This document shows positions 52,952-61,875 of a DNA stretch of 64,000 nucleotides, piece after piece. Position 1 is the first letter of the stretch. The number at the start of each line of letters is the position of its first letter. This DNA is from CAZTAO01 sp964611645. GTDB taxonomy: Bacteria > Armatimonadota > UBA5829. A model generated the notes under the pieces. It was not told the DNA's origin. It made no database searches and saw only the letters and a list, made by a program, of their open reading frames with translations. Location of the stretch: assembly GCA_964611645.1 (NCBI GenBank), contig CAZTAO010000020.1:9455-73454 (forward strand). Direction: 5' to 3'. The position numbers and the translations under genes were made by a program.

Positions 52952-53638
52952 TGACGTCTCAATCTCGCCAAACCTGAACGTCTCCGCGAACTTCGCGCCG
53001 ATCTTGCAGCCTTCCATCGCCAGCTTCCTGAAGAGGACATATCTTAGTAGCGGTCGGTAGAACCAAGGCGACTCCGTCTTGTGAGCGTATATCGACGCCA
53101 GCTTGGCCTTAGCCAGACTGCCCCCGAAGCCGAACCAGACATCGGGCCGGAGCGTTCCATAGTAGACAACGTTCGCCGAACCCATAGCGGCGGCGCAGAC
53201 ACGGGCGGCGGCAACGTGGTCCGGATGCGGGTTGTATGTGTGCTCGGGGTCCCAGCACAAGACCATCTCAGGTTTGAGACTCGCCACAATCTCCCGCAGC
53301 GAGCCGACTGCTTCCTCTGCATGGGAAGACAAGCTTCCGTCCGGGAAATCCAGGAAATCGACTGACTCAACTCCCAGCGCTGTTGCCGCCTGCTGCTGGT
53401 GGCGGGTGCGAAGCATCTCCAGCCGGTGCTTGGCCTGGCCCTGCCGACTTCTGCCGCCTCTGGTGAGGACCACATATTGGACCCGCTTGCCCTGCCCCGT
53501 AAGCTCCCTAACCAACGCCCCGCAGTAGAACTCGATGTCATCGGGGTGAGCGCCGACAAAGAGATAGCTGCCCGCGACGGTGAGGCGTTGCTGCAACGTG
53601 GGATTGTGTTGGGATGGATTGGTGAGCGAGACAGGCAA
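52946..53638 (-). CDS. PIG-L family zinc deacetylase
   Basis: 230 residues. The zinc motif is VGAHPDDIEFYCGALV and the second metal histidine is in NPHPDHVAAARV. VLTRGGRSRQG is the conserved third strand. Family members remove acetyl groups from GlcNAc-type sugars or mycothiol/bacillithiol precursors; the substrate cannot be assigned. No signal peptide. The C-terminal few residues and the stop lie in the hairpin repeat. Confidence 0.92.
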   Translation of the reverse strand: MPVSLTNPSQHNPTLQQRLTVAGSYLFVGAHPDDIEFYCGALVRELTGQGKRVQYVVLTRGGRSRQGQAKHRLEMLRTRHQQQAATALGVESVDFLDFPDGSLSSHAEEAVGSLREIVASLKPEMVLCWDPEHTYNPHPDHVAAARVCAAAMGSANVVYYGTLRPDVWFGFGGSLAKAKLASIYAHKTESPWFYRPLLRYVLFRKLAMEGCKIGAKFAETFRFGEIETSP

Positions 53639-53766
53639 AGCCGGGAACCTCCGCGTGTACTATTACCCCTTAGGCATTTGGGGCTGATTGTCCTGCGAAC
53701 CGTTTGGGGCGCCGTGCGGCTGGGAATACTGCGGGATATACTATGTTGCCTCGGAGGCTCTACCAG

Positions 53767-54501
53767 ATGTGCAGTCCCATCTCCCGAGCAATCAAGCTGA
53801 AACACTCCCCCGTAGCAATACTCCTCACTAACGATAAGCCCGAAAACGCCGTGCAGTTCAAGGAAGGCGTCTGGAGTTGCGTGATCGCCATGCTCAACGC
53901 CGCTGCCAGAGGCAAGACCGCCGTGTTTGACCGCAAGACAGTCGGCTGCCAGGGCGGCGCAATCGGCCTGGGGTTCTGTGATGAGTTCGCCGGACCTCCC
54001 GGCGGAATAGAGTATTTCCTCTCAACCGGCAGAGGCGAAGGCTTCCCCGAAGGCGAGGGCTATAAGAAGACCCCGGAACTGGCGAAAGCGTTCGTGGAGA
54101 ACCTGCCCAGCACCGTTATCCCCACCCTGTATGTAGTATTTACACCACTCGACCAGTTGGACGTAGCCCAACAACCGCCGACCCTGGTGAGCGCGCTCTG
54201 CAACCCGGACCAGCTTTCCGCGCTTGTAGTGCTGGCAAACTACGGACGGCCGACCTCCGACAACGTCATAATCGAGCACGGAGCCGGCTGCCACACAGTG
54301 TTTCTTCTGCCATACAGAGAGTCACTGCAGGAGAGACAGCGGGCGGTGGTTGGGCTGACTGATGTCACGGTCCGCGCGATAGTCGACAAAGAGCTTCTGT
54401 CATTCACCGCGCCATGGAAGATGTGGCGGGAGATGGAAGACAACGTCCGAGGCAGCTTCCTGGACAAGAAAGACTGGCGGAAGGTGGTGGCGAGGCTGTA
54501 A
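53767..54501 (+). CDS. DUF169 family protein
   Basis: About 244 residues from the ATG at 53767, chosen because GGAGG lies nine bases upstream; an ATG at 53743 also fits. Conserved DUF169 features: LKHSPVAILLTNDKPENAVQ, CVIAMLNAAARGKTAVFD and the cysteine segment VGCQGGAIGLGF. The function is not established. It is divergent from the PIG-L gene. Confidence 0.82.
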   Translation: MCSPISRAIKLKHSPVAILLTNDKPENAVQFKEGVWSCVIAMLNAAARGKTAVFDRKTVGCQGGAIGLGFCDEFAGPPGGIEYFLSTGRGEGFPEGEGYKKTPELAKAFVENLPSTVIPTLYVVFTPLDQLDVAQQPPTLVSALCNPDQLSALVVLANYGRPTSDNVIIEHGAGCHTVFLLPYRESLQERQRAVVGLTDVTVRAIVDKELLSFTAPWKMWREMEDNVRGSFLDKKDWRKVVARL

Positions 54502-54774
54502 ATCCCCTCCCCTCGCAGGGGAGGTCAGGGAGAGGTTCTTCGAGCGTATTCTATGGCAACGGACCCCGTGTTTCACCCGAAAGACAGTTCACATCCCCGC
54601 CTCTGCGGAGGTCCCCCTTCAAAGGGGGAATTGGGCTTGCGATAACCGTAGGCCAATTGCGAAAAGCGCGAACTGATTGCTTTGTGTGCACTGAAAAGAA
54701 GCGCCCCTGCCCGCCTTTCGCTGAATTGCTCCGCAAAGCTGCTTTCGGCCAGCGCCTCCCGCGAGGAGGGAATG
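54502..54774. repeat. Intergenic region with palindromic repeats
   Basis: A 273-base gap with no gene. CCCCTCCCCTCGCAGGGGAG (54507-54526) is a small palindrome. CCCCCTTCAAAGGGGGAATT (about 54612) matches the copy at 50692. CTTTCGCTGAATTGCTCCGC and CCTCCCGCGAGGAGG (about 54755) resemble the repeat near 37100. Confidence 0.65.
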
Positions 54775-56229
54775 CTACTTCTTCCCTCCAGCCCGCTGCT
54801 TCAGAAATGCGGCTACGTCGGTCCTTTTGTTGGCTACTGCGAGGTCGTAGGCGGTCTTGCCGTCGGTGGTCTTGGCGGTCAGGCTTGCACCTCTCAGCAC
54901 CAGCACATACGCTGTTGCCTTCTGACCTGCTGCCGCAGCTACGTGCAGCGGGGTGCGGTTGTTGGTTCCTCTTGCGTTGACGTTTCCACCGTTGGAGGCC
55001 AGGATCGCCACGACGTCCTTCTGGCCGACCGCGGAAGCGACATGCATCGGAGTCCAACCCTCTTTTGACTTGCTGTTGACGTCCGCGCCTTTCTGGATAA
55101 GGAACGTCACCAGGAACTGGTTGCCGTCCAAGGCGGCGGCGTGGAGAGGAGTCCAGCCGTCCCGGGTCCGCGCGTTCACATCAGCGCCCTTCTCAACCAA
55201 GAGGCCCACAACATTCTTGCTTGTCTTGTTGGCTGCGCGATGCAGAGGGGTCTCGCCCTCCTTGGACCTCGCATTCACATCAGCGCCTTTGTCCAAGAGT
55301 ATCTGGCAAACGTCCTTGCGACCTGCCGCAGCGGCAACATGAAGCGGAGTCCAGCCTTCACGGGTCCTGGAATCAACCGGATGACCCTTTTCCATGAGCA
55401 GGGTTACTATATCCTTGTAGCCTTTGTCGGCGGCATCGTGGAGGGGGGTCCAGCCAATGAGATCCTTGCTGTCCGGCTCCGCGCCGTTGAAGAGGAGTAG
55501 CTCAGCTATCGGTTTCTGGCCATTATCCACAGCCGTGCGAAGCGGGGACCAGCCGTTGTTGTCCTTGGTGTCGATGAGCGCGCCGCCCTTGACCAAGATT
55601 TCGGCCACATACTTGTTGCCTGCGTCGGCGACCAAGTGCAGCGGTGTGCGCCCCTGATTGTCCTTGGCGTTTACATCAGCCTTGTTCGCGATCAGAAACG
55701 CAACCACGTCCTCCTGGCCCTTGTCCGACGCGATATGCAGCGGCGCTCCGCCCGACTTGTCTTTGGCGTTGACATCAGCGCCCTTGCTGACCAGGAACTT
55801 GGCTATTTCGAGCTGACCTTCCATTGCCGCGCCGTGCAGAGGGGTCATGCCGTTGGTTGCTTGCGCGTTGACATCGGCTCCCTTCTCCAGAAGCAGTTCG
55901 GCAATGGCTTGCTGGCCGTAGAGGCAGGCGAAGTGCAGCGGTGTGGTCTGGTCAACTGCGCGGGCGGAAACATCAGCGCCCTTCGCTATCAGAGCCTCGG
56001 CAATGGCCTTGCGCCCAGCGGCAGCGGCGGCGTGCAGCGGAGTCCATCCGTCCTTGTCTTTGGCGGCAACAACCTTGGGACTGCGAGCGATGATCTTGTT
56101 GACCGCAGCCAGGTCATTCGCGTCTATGGCCTGGAATATGAGGATATCGTCGGACGCAGCGGCAAACGCGTGAGTCGCGCCAAGCATCAGGGCCAGCGAT
56201 AATAGCAGAACAACAGTGTATCTGAGCAA
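54775..56229 (-). CDS. Exported ankyrin-repeat protein
   Basis: 484 residues: a signal peptide (VVLLLSLALMLGATHAFA) followed by about 13 ankyrin repeats of 33 residues. Most repeats carry TPLHxAA...G and GADVNAR/AK; the sixth is the odd SPLRTAVDNG. Nothing else is attached. Likely a periplasmic or surface protein-binding scaffold. The start is a TTG with GGAGG seven bases upstream. Confidence 0.9.
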   Translation of the reverse strand: MLRYTVVLLLSLALMLGATHAFAAASDDILIFQAIDANDLAAVNKIIARSPKVVAAKDKDGWTPLHAAAAAGRKAIAEALIAKGADVSARAVDQTTPLHFACLYGQQAIAELLLEKGADVNAQATNGMTPLHGAAMEGQLEIAKFLVSKGADVNAKDKSGGAPLHIASDKGQEDVVAFLIANKADVNAKDNQGRTPLHLVADAGNKYVAEILVKGGALIDTKDNNGWSPLRTAVDNGQKPIAELLLFNGAEPDSKDLIGWTPLHDAADKGYKDIVTLLMEKGHPVDSRTREGWTPLHVAAAAGRKDVCQILLDKGADVNARSKEGETPLHRAANKTSKNVVGLLVEKGADVNARTRDGWTPLHAAALDGNQFLVTFLIQKGADVNSKSKEGWTPMHVASAVGQKDVVAILASNGGNVNARGTNNRTPLHVAAAAGQKATAYVLVLRGASLTAKTTDGKTAYDLAVANKRTDVAAFLKQRAGGKK

Positions 56230-56310
56230 AAGACTACCTCCGCCTGTGACGGTTACTCGGCAATTATAGCAGGTTTGGCAAGCTCAATCCAGAATTCCTC
56301 GGGAAACGGG

Positions 56311-56333
56311 ATTATCCGCAGATGTCGCAGATG
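56311..56333. repeat. ATCTGCG-type short repeat
   Basis: TTATCCGCAGATGTCGCAGA then TGA, the fourth copy of the family in this window. Confidence 0.65.
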
Positions 56334-56365
56334 AAGGGAGCCGAGAGCGGAGGGGCCCGCCGCCT

Positions 56366-56893
56366 CTATGGCTTCCAGCGCAATTGCGAGTACGTGCCGT
56401 CTTTGTACCATTTCGCATGGCCATCGGCGAAGCCTATGTTGTTGCCGCGCATGTGCCTGCCGGGTTTGGGAAGGAGTTCCGGCCCGCCCGCCCTGTTTTT
56501 GCCGGAGATCGACTCGTAGATGAGGACCGTCTCATACTGCCTCTCCACATTCTTTGCGCTGTTGGATGACAATCCGGCATTCATCGCGAAATCAGGGTCC
56601 TCTCCCGGCGTTCCCGGACAACCCTCGAACTGGGATCGCCGCATGTATGTCTTCAGGATCGCTTCATTCCACGCTGACGCAGGCGGAAAATGGTCATCAT
56701 GGTCATAGGCATACTGGTTCATAGCAAGGTTAACTTGCTTGATCGTGCTCAAGCAGCTCACCTGCCGACCGCTTGCACGCGCATGTAGATGTGCCCAGTA
56801 TAGACCGCCGATGACCAGCACACAGACCACAATGCCTGTAGTGCAGCAAGGCCTTATGTGACGCGTCTTCTTCGTGACCTCCGGATCGCTCAT
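56366..56893 (-). CDS. Pseudopilin-like H-X9-DG protein
   Basis: 175 residues. A single N-terminal TM helix (TTGIVVCVLVIGGLYWAHL) is followed by CLSTIKQVNLAMNQYAYDHD, typical of DUF1559-type proteins, and the C-terminal H-X9-DG motif GRHMRGNNIGFADGHAKW. The usual prepilin cleavage motif (GFTLIELLVV) is missing; the sequence before the helix is short, basic and cysteine-containing. It may be a processed-pilin relative retained as a membrane protein. Confidence 0.8.
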   Translation of the reverse strand: MSDPEVTKKTRHIRPCCTTGIVVCVLVIGGLYWAHLHARASGRQVSCLSTIKQVNLAMNQYAYDHDDHFPPASAWNEAILKTYMRRSQFEGCPGTPGEDPDFAMNAGLSSNSAKNVERQYETVLIYESISGKNRAGGPELLPKPGRHMRGNNIGFADGHAKWYKDGTYSQLRWKP

Positions 56894-56916
56894 CTACTCC
56901 CTCCCAGCCAGGAAGA

Positions 56917-57930
56917 TCACCCGAGCTTCTCCACAAACTTCCTTGTCTCAATGACCAGTCTGGTCTTTCTGTCTTCGGTTTTGGGAAGCATTTGGACTAC
57001 TTCGTCGATGACGTCGCTGGGGCCGGTCACCTGGACCCCGTCGTCGCAGATGTAGACTGTCTTCTTCGAGCGCTTGGTCGCCCACTCCTTGTCCGGCTGG
57101 AAGACGGTCTCTGTAAGGCCCCTGTCCAGAAGCCTGCCGACATAGTCCTCGCGAAGAGCCTCCTCTTTCAGAGCGTGCGAGGCAATAGCTTCGACGTCCA
57201 TCTCCTCGGACTGAGCCAGTGTGCGAACTCCCTCTCGCAGCGCGCTCCGGGACTCGTCATCGAGCTGGTCCTTGGAAGCCATCCACTTCTCGGTTTCTCG
57301 CACGACAAGCTGGGTCATATGCCTGGGGGTCGGCACATCAGCCGCCTCCAGGAAACCCTCGAGCCACATGCCGGAGGTGATGGGGTCCTCGTCGCGGGAG
57401 GCTGCCTGGTTGCGATAGAGGACATCGTAACGGCTGTCGTCATCATAAGGCCGGACTATCGCAAACCGGTTGAGTTGTTTGGATGCATCCGGCAGGATCT
57501 GGACCTGCTCGAACCCGCTCTCCTGCCGCACAAACCCCTGCAGAAGGTCGAGCTTGAGCAAGGCGAGGTAGCGCTCATTGGTATCTTCATCGGTGAAAAG
57601 AGCTATCGCCAGGAATGTCTGAACCTGGGCGCTGTCTTTGTAGTTGTGGGCAAACCAAAGGCCGATGACCTTGCACTGCTCCACAAACTCCTCGGGCCGT
57701 GCGGCAACTGTCGCAGTGCACGCAGCAACGGTGCTGTCAGAAGAGCCGAACTTCGCAGTAAGCGCACTGCTCGACTTCAGGCAGCCGCGAATGTGCTCCT
57801 CAAAGAACCTGCGCATACCGTCGGACAACTGCTGTTCCGATTCCGCGATATCGGGTTCGTCGGCGAGATTGCTATAGCCATGGATAACCAGGCGGTTGAT
57901 CTGAACTGCATCGGGGGAAATAGACTGCAT
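56917..57930 (-). CDS. Nucleoid-associated protein (NdpA/YejK family)
   Basis: 337 residues. The family pattern includes INRLVIHGY, FFEEHIRGCLKSS, ALLKLDLLQGF and the C-terminal VQVTGPSDVIDEVV. Relatives bind double-stranded DNA in the nucleoid; some phage-defence systems also use them, but nothing here indicates that. It ends 24 bases before the pseudopilin-like gene. Confidence 0.8.
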   Translation of the reverse strand: MQSISPDAVQINRLVIHGYSNLADEPDIAESEQQLSDGMRRFFEEHIRGCLKSSSALTAKFGSSDSTVAACTATVAARPEEFVEQCKVIGLWFAHNYKDSAQVQTFLAIALFTDEDTNERYLALLKLDLLQGFVRQESGFEQVQILPDASKQLNRFAIVRPYDDDSRYDVLYRNQAASRDEDPITSGMWLEGFLEAADVPTPRHMTQLVVRETEKWMASKDQLDDESRSALREGVRTLAQSEEMDVEAIASHALKEEALREDYVGRLLDRGLTETVFQPDKEWATKRSKKTVYICDDGVQVTGPSDVIDEVVQMLPKTEDRKTRLVIETRKFVEKLG

Positions 57931-58093
57931 AGGGAATTACGCCTCCTTGATACTCTAGGAAGGTTACACGGCAGCGCGAGGATTTCCTCCGTTGAACTAC
58001 AGCCCCTCGTCGTATTCGTCTCATCGGTCGCAGAGGTCCTATCCCAGTTGACGCCGACTCGCCGACAAGAGTATAACTGCAAGGGGTACGAAT

Positions 58094-58930
58094 ATGGATT
58101 TTTCGATCAGCACAATAGCCTATGACTGGCACAAGCCTATAGACTCGCGCCTGGCCGCTTTTCATAATGCAGGATTCACAGCCATAGACTGGACTGAGCA
58201 ATACGGTACCGACGCACTGTATGGTGAGCGCGATGCCGCCGAGACATTGCGTTTGTGCCGGCAGCATGGGCTGCGGATCGCGACCGTACACGGAGCCACG
58301 CACCTGTCTGTGCCGTATACTGGTGCTCCAAAAGGACTGGATGCGTTGTGGCTGGAGTTGAACAAGGCGAATCTGGAGTTTGCGGCCAGGGTTGGAGCGG
58401 GTTGCATTGTCCTGCATCTGCCGAGTACAAGCCGGGCCGAACTCGCTGAGCAGATTCGCCATTCCAGAGAGATGTTGGATGGATTGCGGCCATGCGCCGA
58501 CATGTGGGGTGTGAAAGTTGCTTTGGAGAACTCGCCAGGAGCGGGGGCGGGCTCCGTCAACGGCGATTATTGGCCAAATAATCGGGAGCTTCTCGGTGAG
58601 TTGCTGGAAAGCTACCCGGCTGTTTACCTGGGATGGTGCTTCGACTCCGGACACGCGCATGTGCGGGGTGATATGGATATGCTGGACATATTCCCTGATC
58701 GACTTATCGCGACACATCTTCACGACAATTATGGTATATCAGACCAGCATCTTCTCCCTCGCGAAGGGAGCATCCACTGGCCGACAGTCATCACCGGATT
58801 GAAGCGCTCCGGCTTTGCGGGACCGTTGAACTTGGAGGTCGGTAAGCCGGAATCAGCAGACGCAGCAGCGTGGTGTCACAAGGCGTATCAGCGGATTCGT
58901 GGGTTGTGGGATGGTGGCGCAAAGGCCTGA
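58094..58930 (+). CDS. Sugar phosphate isomerase/epimerase (xylose isomerase-like TIM barrel)
   Basis: 278 residues. Metal-site glutamates and histidines appear in VALENSPGAG, YLGWCFDSGHAHV and IATHLHDNYG. It opens with FSISTIAYDWHKPIDSRLAA. This is the AP_endonuc_2 superfamily; the sugar substrate is unknown. AAGGGG precedes the ATG. A paralogue follows at 59054. Confidence 0.88.
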   Translation: MDFSISTIAYDWHKPIDSRLAAFHNAGFTAIDWTEQYGTDALYGERDAAETLRLCRQHGLRIATVHGATHLSVPYTGAPKGLDALWLELNKANLEFAARVGAGCIVLHLPSTSRAELAEQIRHSREMLDGLRPCADMWGVKVALENSPGAGAGSVNGDYWPNNRELLGELLESYPAVYLGWCFDSGHAHVRGDMDMLDIFPDRLIATHLHDNYGISDQHLLPREGSIHWPTVITGLKRSGFAGPLNLEVGKPESADAAAWCHKAYQRIRGLWDGGAKA

Positions 58931-59053
58931 CTCGTCACTCGAGCCCACCCTGCCGTCCCTTGCTAGAGGCGAATAGACCGACTTGTGATTCCGTCGCGCG
59001 TCGTAGTATAAATATAGGCATAGATTGATAACCACCGAAAGGGTAACGAAATC

Positions 59054-59821
59054 ATGAAAAGAAACCAGATTGCTGCGCAGATGTATACTGTTCGCGATTT
59101 CACCAAGGATGCTAAGGGCATTGCAGAGTCGCTGAAGAAGGTCAGAGCTATCGGATACGAGGCCATTCAGGCCAGCGCAATGGCGGAGATTGGCGATGCC
59201 GAACTACTAAGAATGCTCGACGGGCAGGGACTCGTCCTTTGCGGCACCCACGAGGACAGCCAATGGATTCTGGCCGACCCGGAGGGCGTCGCCGAAAAGC
59301 TCGACAGGCTCCAGTGCAAGTACACCGCTTACCCCTATCCCGGCGGCGTTCCTCTGAACACTCTCGCCGATGTGCAGGCGTTGGCGAAGGGGTTGGACTC
59401 GGCCGGAGCCGTACTTCGCAAGGCCGGCAAGGTCCTCACGTACCACAACCACCACATCGAGTTCCGCAAGTTCGACGGCAAGCTGATGCTGGATGTGCTC
59501 TACGACGAGACCGACCCCAAGAACCTGCTGGGAGAGATCGACACCTACTGGGTGCAATACGGCGGCGGAAACCCGGTAAAGTGGTGCAAGAAGCTCGCGG
59601 GCAGGCTTCCGCTGCTGCACCTCAAGGACTTCGCCATTACCCCGGATAATGCGATCACCTATACCGAGATCGGCAATGGCAATCTCAACTGGGAAGCCAT
59701 AATCCCGGCTGCGGAAGCGTCAGGCTGTGAGTGGTTCATTGTGGAGCAGGACGAGACCCCAGCCGACCCGTTCGACTCGCTGAAGATGAGTTTTGAATTC
59801 CTGTGCACGCTGGCGGAATAG
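59054..59821 (+). CDS. Sugar phosphate isomerase/epimerase, second paralogue
   Basis: 255 residues. RNQIAAQMYTVRDFTKDAKG opens the TIM barrel; VLTYHNHHIEFRKF, LPLLHLKDFAI and EWFIVEQDE are metal-site strands. Such small enzymes usually epimerise or isomerise carbohydrates such as inositol or keto-sugars. AAAGGG precedes the ATG. Sequence similarity to the gene at 58094 is limited to the fold. Confidence 0.88.
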   Translation: MKRNQIAAQMYTVRDFTKDAKGIAESLKKVRAIGYEAIQASAMAEIGDAELLRMLDGQGLVLCGTHEDSQWILADPEGVAEKLDRLQCKYTAYPYPGGVPLNTLADVQALAKGLDSAGAVLRKAGKVLTYHNHHIEFRKFDGKLMLDVLYDETDPKNLLGEIDTYWVQYGGGNPVKWCKKLAGRLPLLHLKDFAITPDNAITYTEIGNGNLNWEAIIPAAEASGCEWFIVEQDETPADPFDSLKMSFEFLCTLAE

Positions 59822-59843
59822 AATCGAGAGGCCGAAGAACCGC

Positions 59844-59875
59844 CCCCTACCCCCCTCCTTGCGAGGAGGGGGAGG
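59844..59875. repeat. REP-like palindrome beside the mutL stop
   Basis: CCCCCTACCCCCCTCC and GGAGGGGGAGG arms around TTGCGA. It may end both the convergent isomerase and mutL transcripts, although no U-tract is seen. Confidence 0.5.
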
Positions 59876-61732
59876 CTAGACCCTTCGGAACTTCCGGTCT
59901 AGTTCCCAGTTTGAGAGGCTGATAATAATGGGGCGGCCATGGGGGCAGGTGAAGGGATTTTCGCACTCCAGCAGATCCTGCACCAGCCGCTCCATCTCCG
60001 GCATAGTCATCGAGTCGCCCGCTTTGACCGCAAGCTTGCACGATGCCGTGATGTAGACCTGGTCTCCGCGAACAAGCAGGTGCTTGGCGACGGTGATATC
60101 CACCAGTTCGGTGATCATGTCCCGCAGAACGGCCTCCGCCTGGCTGTTGTCAAGCGCGGCAGGGACTCCCCGCATCATGAATGTGTTCCCGCCGAATGCT
60201 TCGAGTTCATAACCCGATTGCCTCAACTCGGGGAGCCTTTGCGCGACCAGGGTGGCTTCCCTTGCGGCCATCGAAATCGCCACCGGCATCATCAGCATCT
60301 GGACGGCAGGCCTGCCCGACGCGGCGTCCTTGGCCATTCGGTCGAACAGCACCCGCTCGTGCGCAACGTGCTGGTCGATGATCAGGACTCCGTCTTCACA
60401 CTGCGCCAGTATGTAGGTGTTTCTCGCCTGGCCGATCACTTTCACGCCGGTCAGCGCGACAGTTCGAGCGGCCTCGAAGTTGGCCTCCGGGACCGGCGAG
60501 TCCTCCATCGGGACCCCCGACCCGGGCTGCCATACAATGGGGTCCTGGGTTGCAGGATTGCTAATCGCCTCTTCGCGCCGCAGGCGCAGCATCTCGCGGA
60601 ACGCCTCCACATCCTGCTCGGTGGGCCTTGCGCCCGGCAGAGTGCCCTGGTTGTAGTCGGGTCGCAGGGTGAGGTCCGTCCTGGATCTAGTAGTGTCCGC
60701 GGGGGTGGACATCGGGGTCACAGCCGCCCCCTGCTTGAGGGTTTCATTTACCGCCCGATGGACCGCGCTGTGGACCTCGCCCTCGCTGGAGAACTTGACC
60801 TCGGCCTTGGTGGGATGCACATTCACATCCACAAGCTCCGGCGCGACCTCGATCACAACCACCGCAATCGGATACCGGCCGGGCTGGATCAGGCCTCGAT
60901 AGCCCTCGTCGATCGCGTGGGTTATAGTGCGCGAGCGGATAGGGCGTCCGTTGACAAAGAGCACCTGGTCGCGGCGGCTGTTGCGGTTCACATCCGGCGA
61001 AGCGACGTAGCCGTGGACCCGGATCGCGGGAGTCTCAAACAGGATCGGGTGCAGTTTCCTTGCGACCTCCGAACCCAGCACTGCCGCGATCCCGTTGAGC
61101 ATCGAGACTGATGCAGGACTCGCCAGGACCTCCCTGCCAGCCTGGCTCAGTCTGAACGATATGCCCGGATAGACCATCGCATATTGCCCGACCAGGTCGG
61201 CGATGTGGCCGAGCTCGGTCTGGGCGGTCTTGAGGAACTTGAGCCTGGCGGGAGTATTGAAGAACAGGTTGCGGACCGAGATAGTGGTCCCATCCGCTGC
61301 GCCTACTGACTCCAGGTTGGTGATGGTCCCGGCCTCGCACTCCAGCCGCGTGCCTGCTTCGCCGTCGGACGGCTTGGTAACAATCTCGATCAGGGAGACA
61401 GACGCGATGCTGGGAAGCGCTTCTCCTCTAAAGCCCAGGGTGGAGATGGCGTCGAGATCATCGGCAGAAGATATTTTGGAGGTTGCATGCCGCTGCAGGG
61501 ACATCACGCAGTCCTCGCGCGTCATCCCGCAGCCGTTGTCTGTGATCTTGATGAGGTCCTTGCCGCCGTTCTCCACAACCACGCTGATCTGCGTGGAGCC
61601 GGCGTCCAGGGAATTCTCCAGCAATTCCTTGACCACTGAGGCCGGACGCTCGATAACCTCGCCCGCCGCGATACGGTTGGCAGTGTGCTCGTCCAGCAGG
61701 ACTATGCAGTTCGGGGGGCTTGTATCAGACAT
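59876..61732 (-). CDS. mutL: DNA mismatch repair protein MutL
   Basis: 618 residues. The GHKL ATPase has ELLENSLDAGSTQI, KITDNGCGMTREDC and STLGFRGEALPSI. The C-terminal domain carries endonuclease-type motifs: DQHVAHERVLFD (consensus DQHAxxExxxxE), ASCKLAVKAGD and CPHGRPIII. A MutH-independent nicking MutL is therefore likely, with two substitutions in the first motif. It partners MutS (43623). Confidence 0.96.
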   Translation of the reverse strand: MSDTSPPNCIVLLDEHTANRIAAGEVIERPASVVKELLENSLDAGSTQISVVVENGGKDLIKITDNGCGMTREDCVMSLQRHATSKISSADDLDAISTLGFRGEALPSIASVSLIEIVTKPSDGEAGTRLECEAGTITNLESVGAADGTTISVRNLFFNTPARLKFLKTAQTELGHIADLVGQYAMVYPGISFRLSQAGREVLASPASVSMLNGIAAVLGSEVARKLHPILFETPAIRVHGYVASPDVNRNSRRDQVLFVNGRPIRSRTITHAIDEGYRGLIQPGRYPIAVVVIEVAPELVDVNVHPTKAEVKFSSEGEVHSAVHRAVNETLKQGAAVTPMSTPADTTRSRTDLTLRPDYNQGTLPGARPTEQDVEAFREMLRLRREEAISNPATQDPIVWQPGSGVPMEDSPVPEANFEAARTVALTGVKVIGQARNTYILAQCEDGVLIIDQHVAHERVLFDRMAKDAASGRPAVQMLMMPVAISMAAREATLVAQRLPELRQSGYELEAFGGNTFMMRGVPAALDNSQAEAVLRDMITELVDITVAKHLLVRGDQVYITASCKLAVKAGDSMTMPEMERLVQDLLECENPFTCPHGRPIIISLSNWELDRKFRRV

Positions 61733-61875
61733 CGCGGGCCGTTCTCCGTGTATTGAAGGGAATTCCTGTCAGAGATACTATAACATAGAAGCCGGTTCCG
61801 ACCAAGCTTGCCCACAACCGGCGGCTTGTGGTACACTTCAAACCAGTTACGTGTTAATGACTACGGAGGCCTGAT

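Noticed and set aside
53044..53805. 253-codon frame overlapping the PIG-L gene on the same strand
   Set aside because: Arg/Ser-rich out-of-frame reading; the PIG-L frame has the AHPDD and HPDH motifs.
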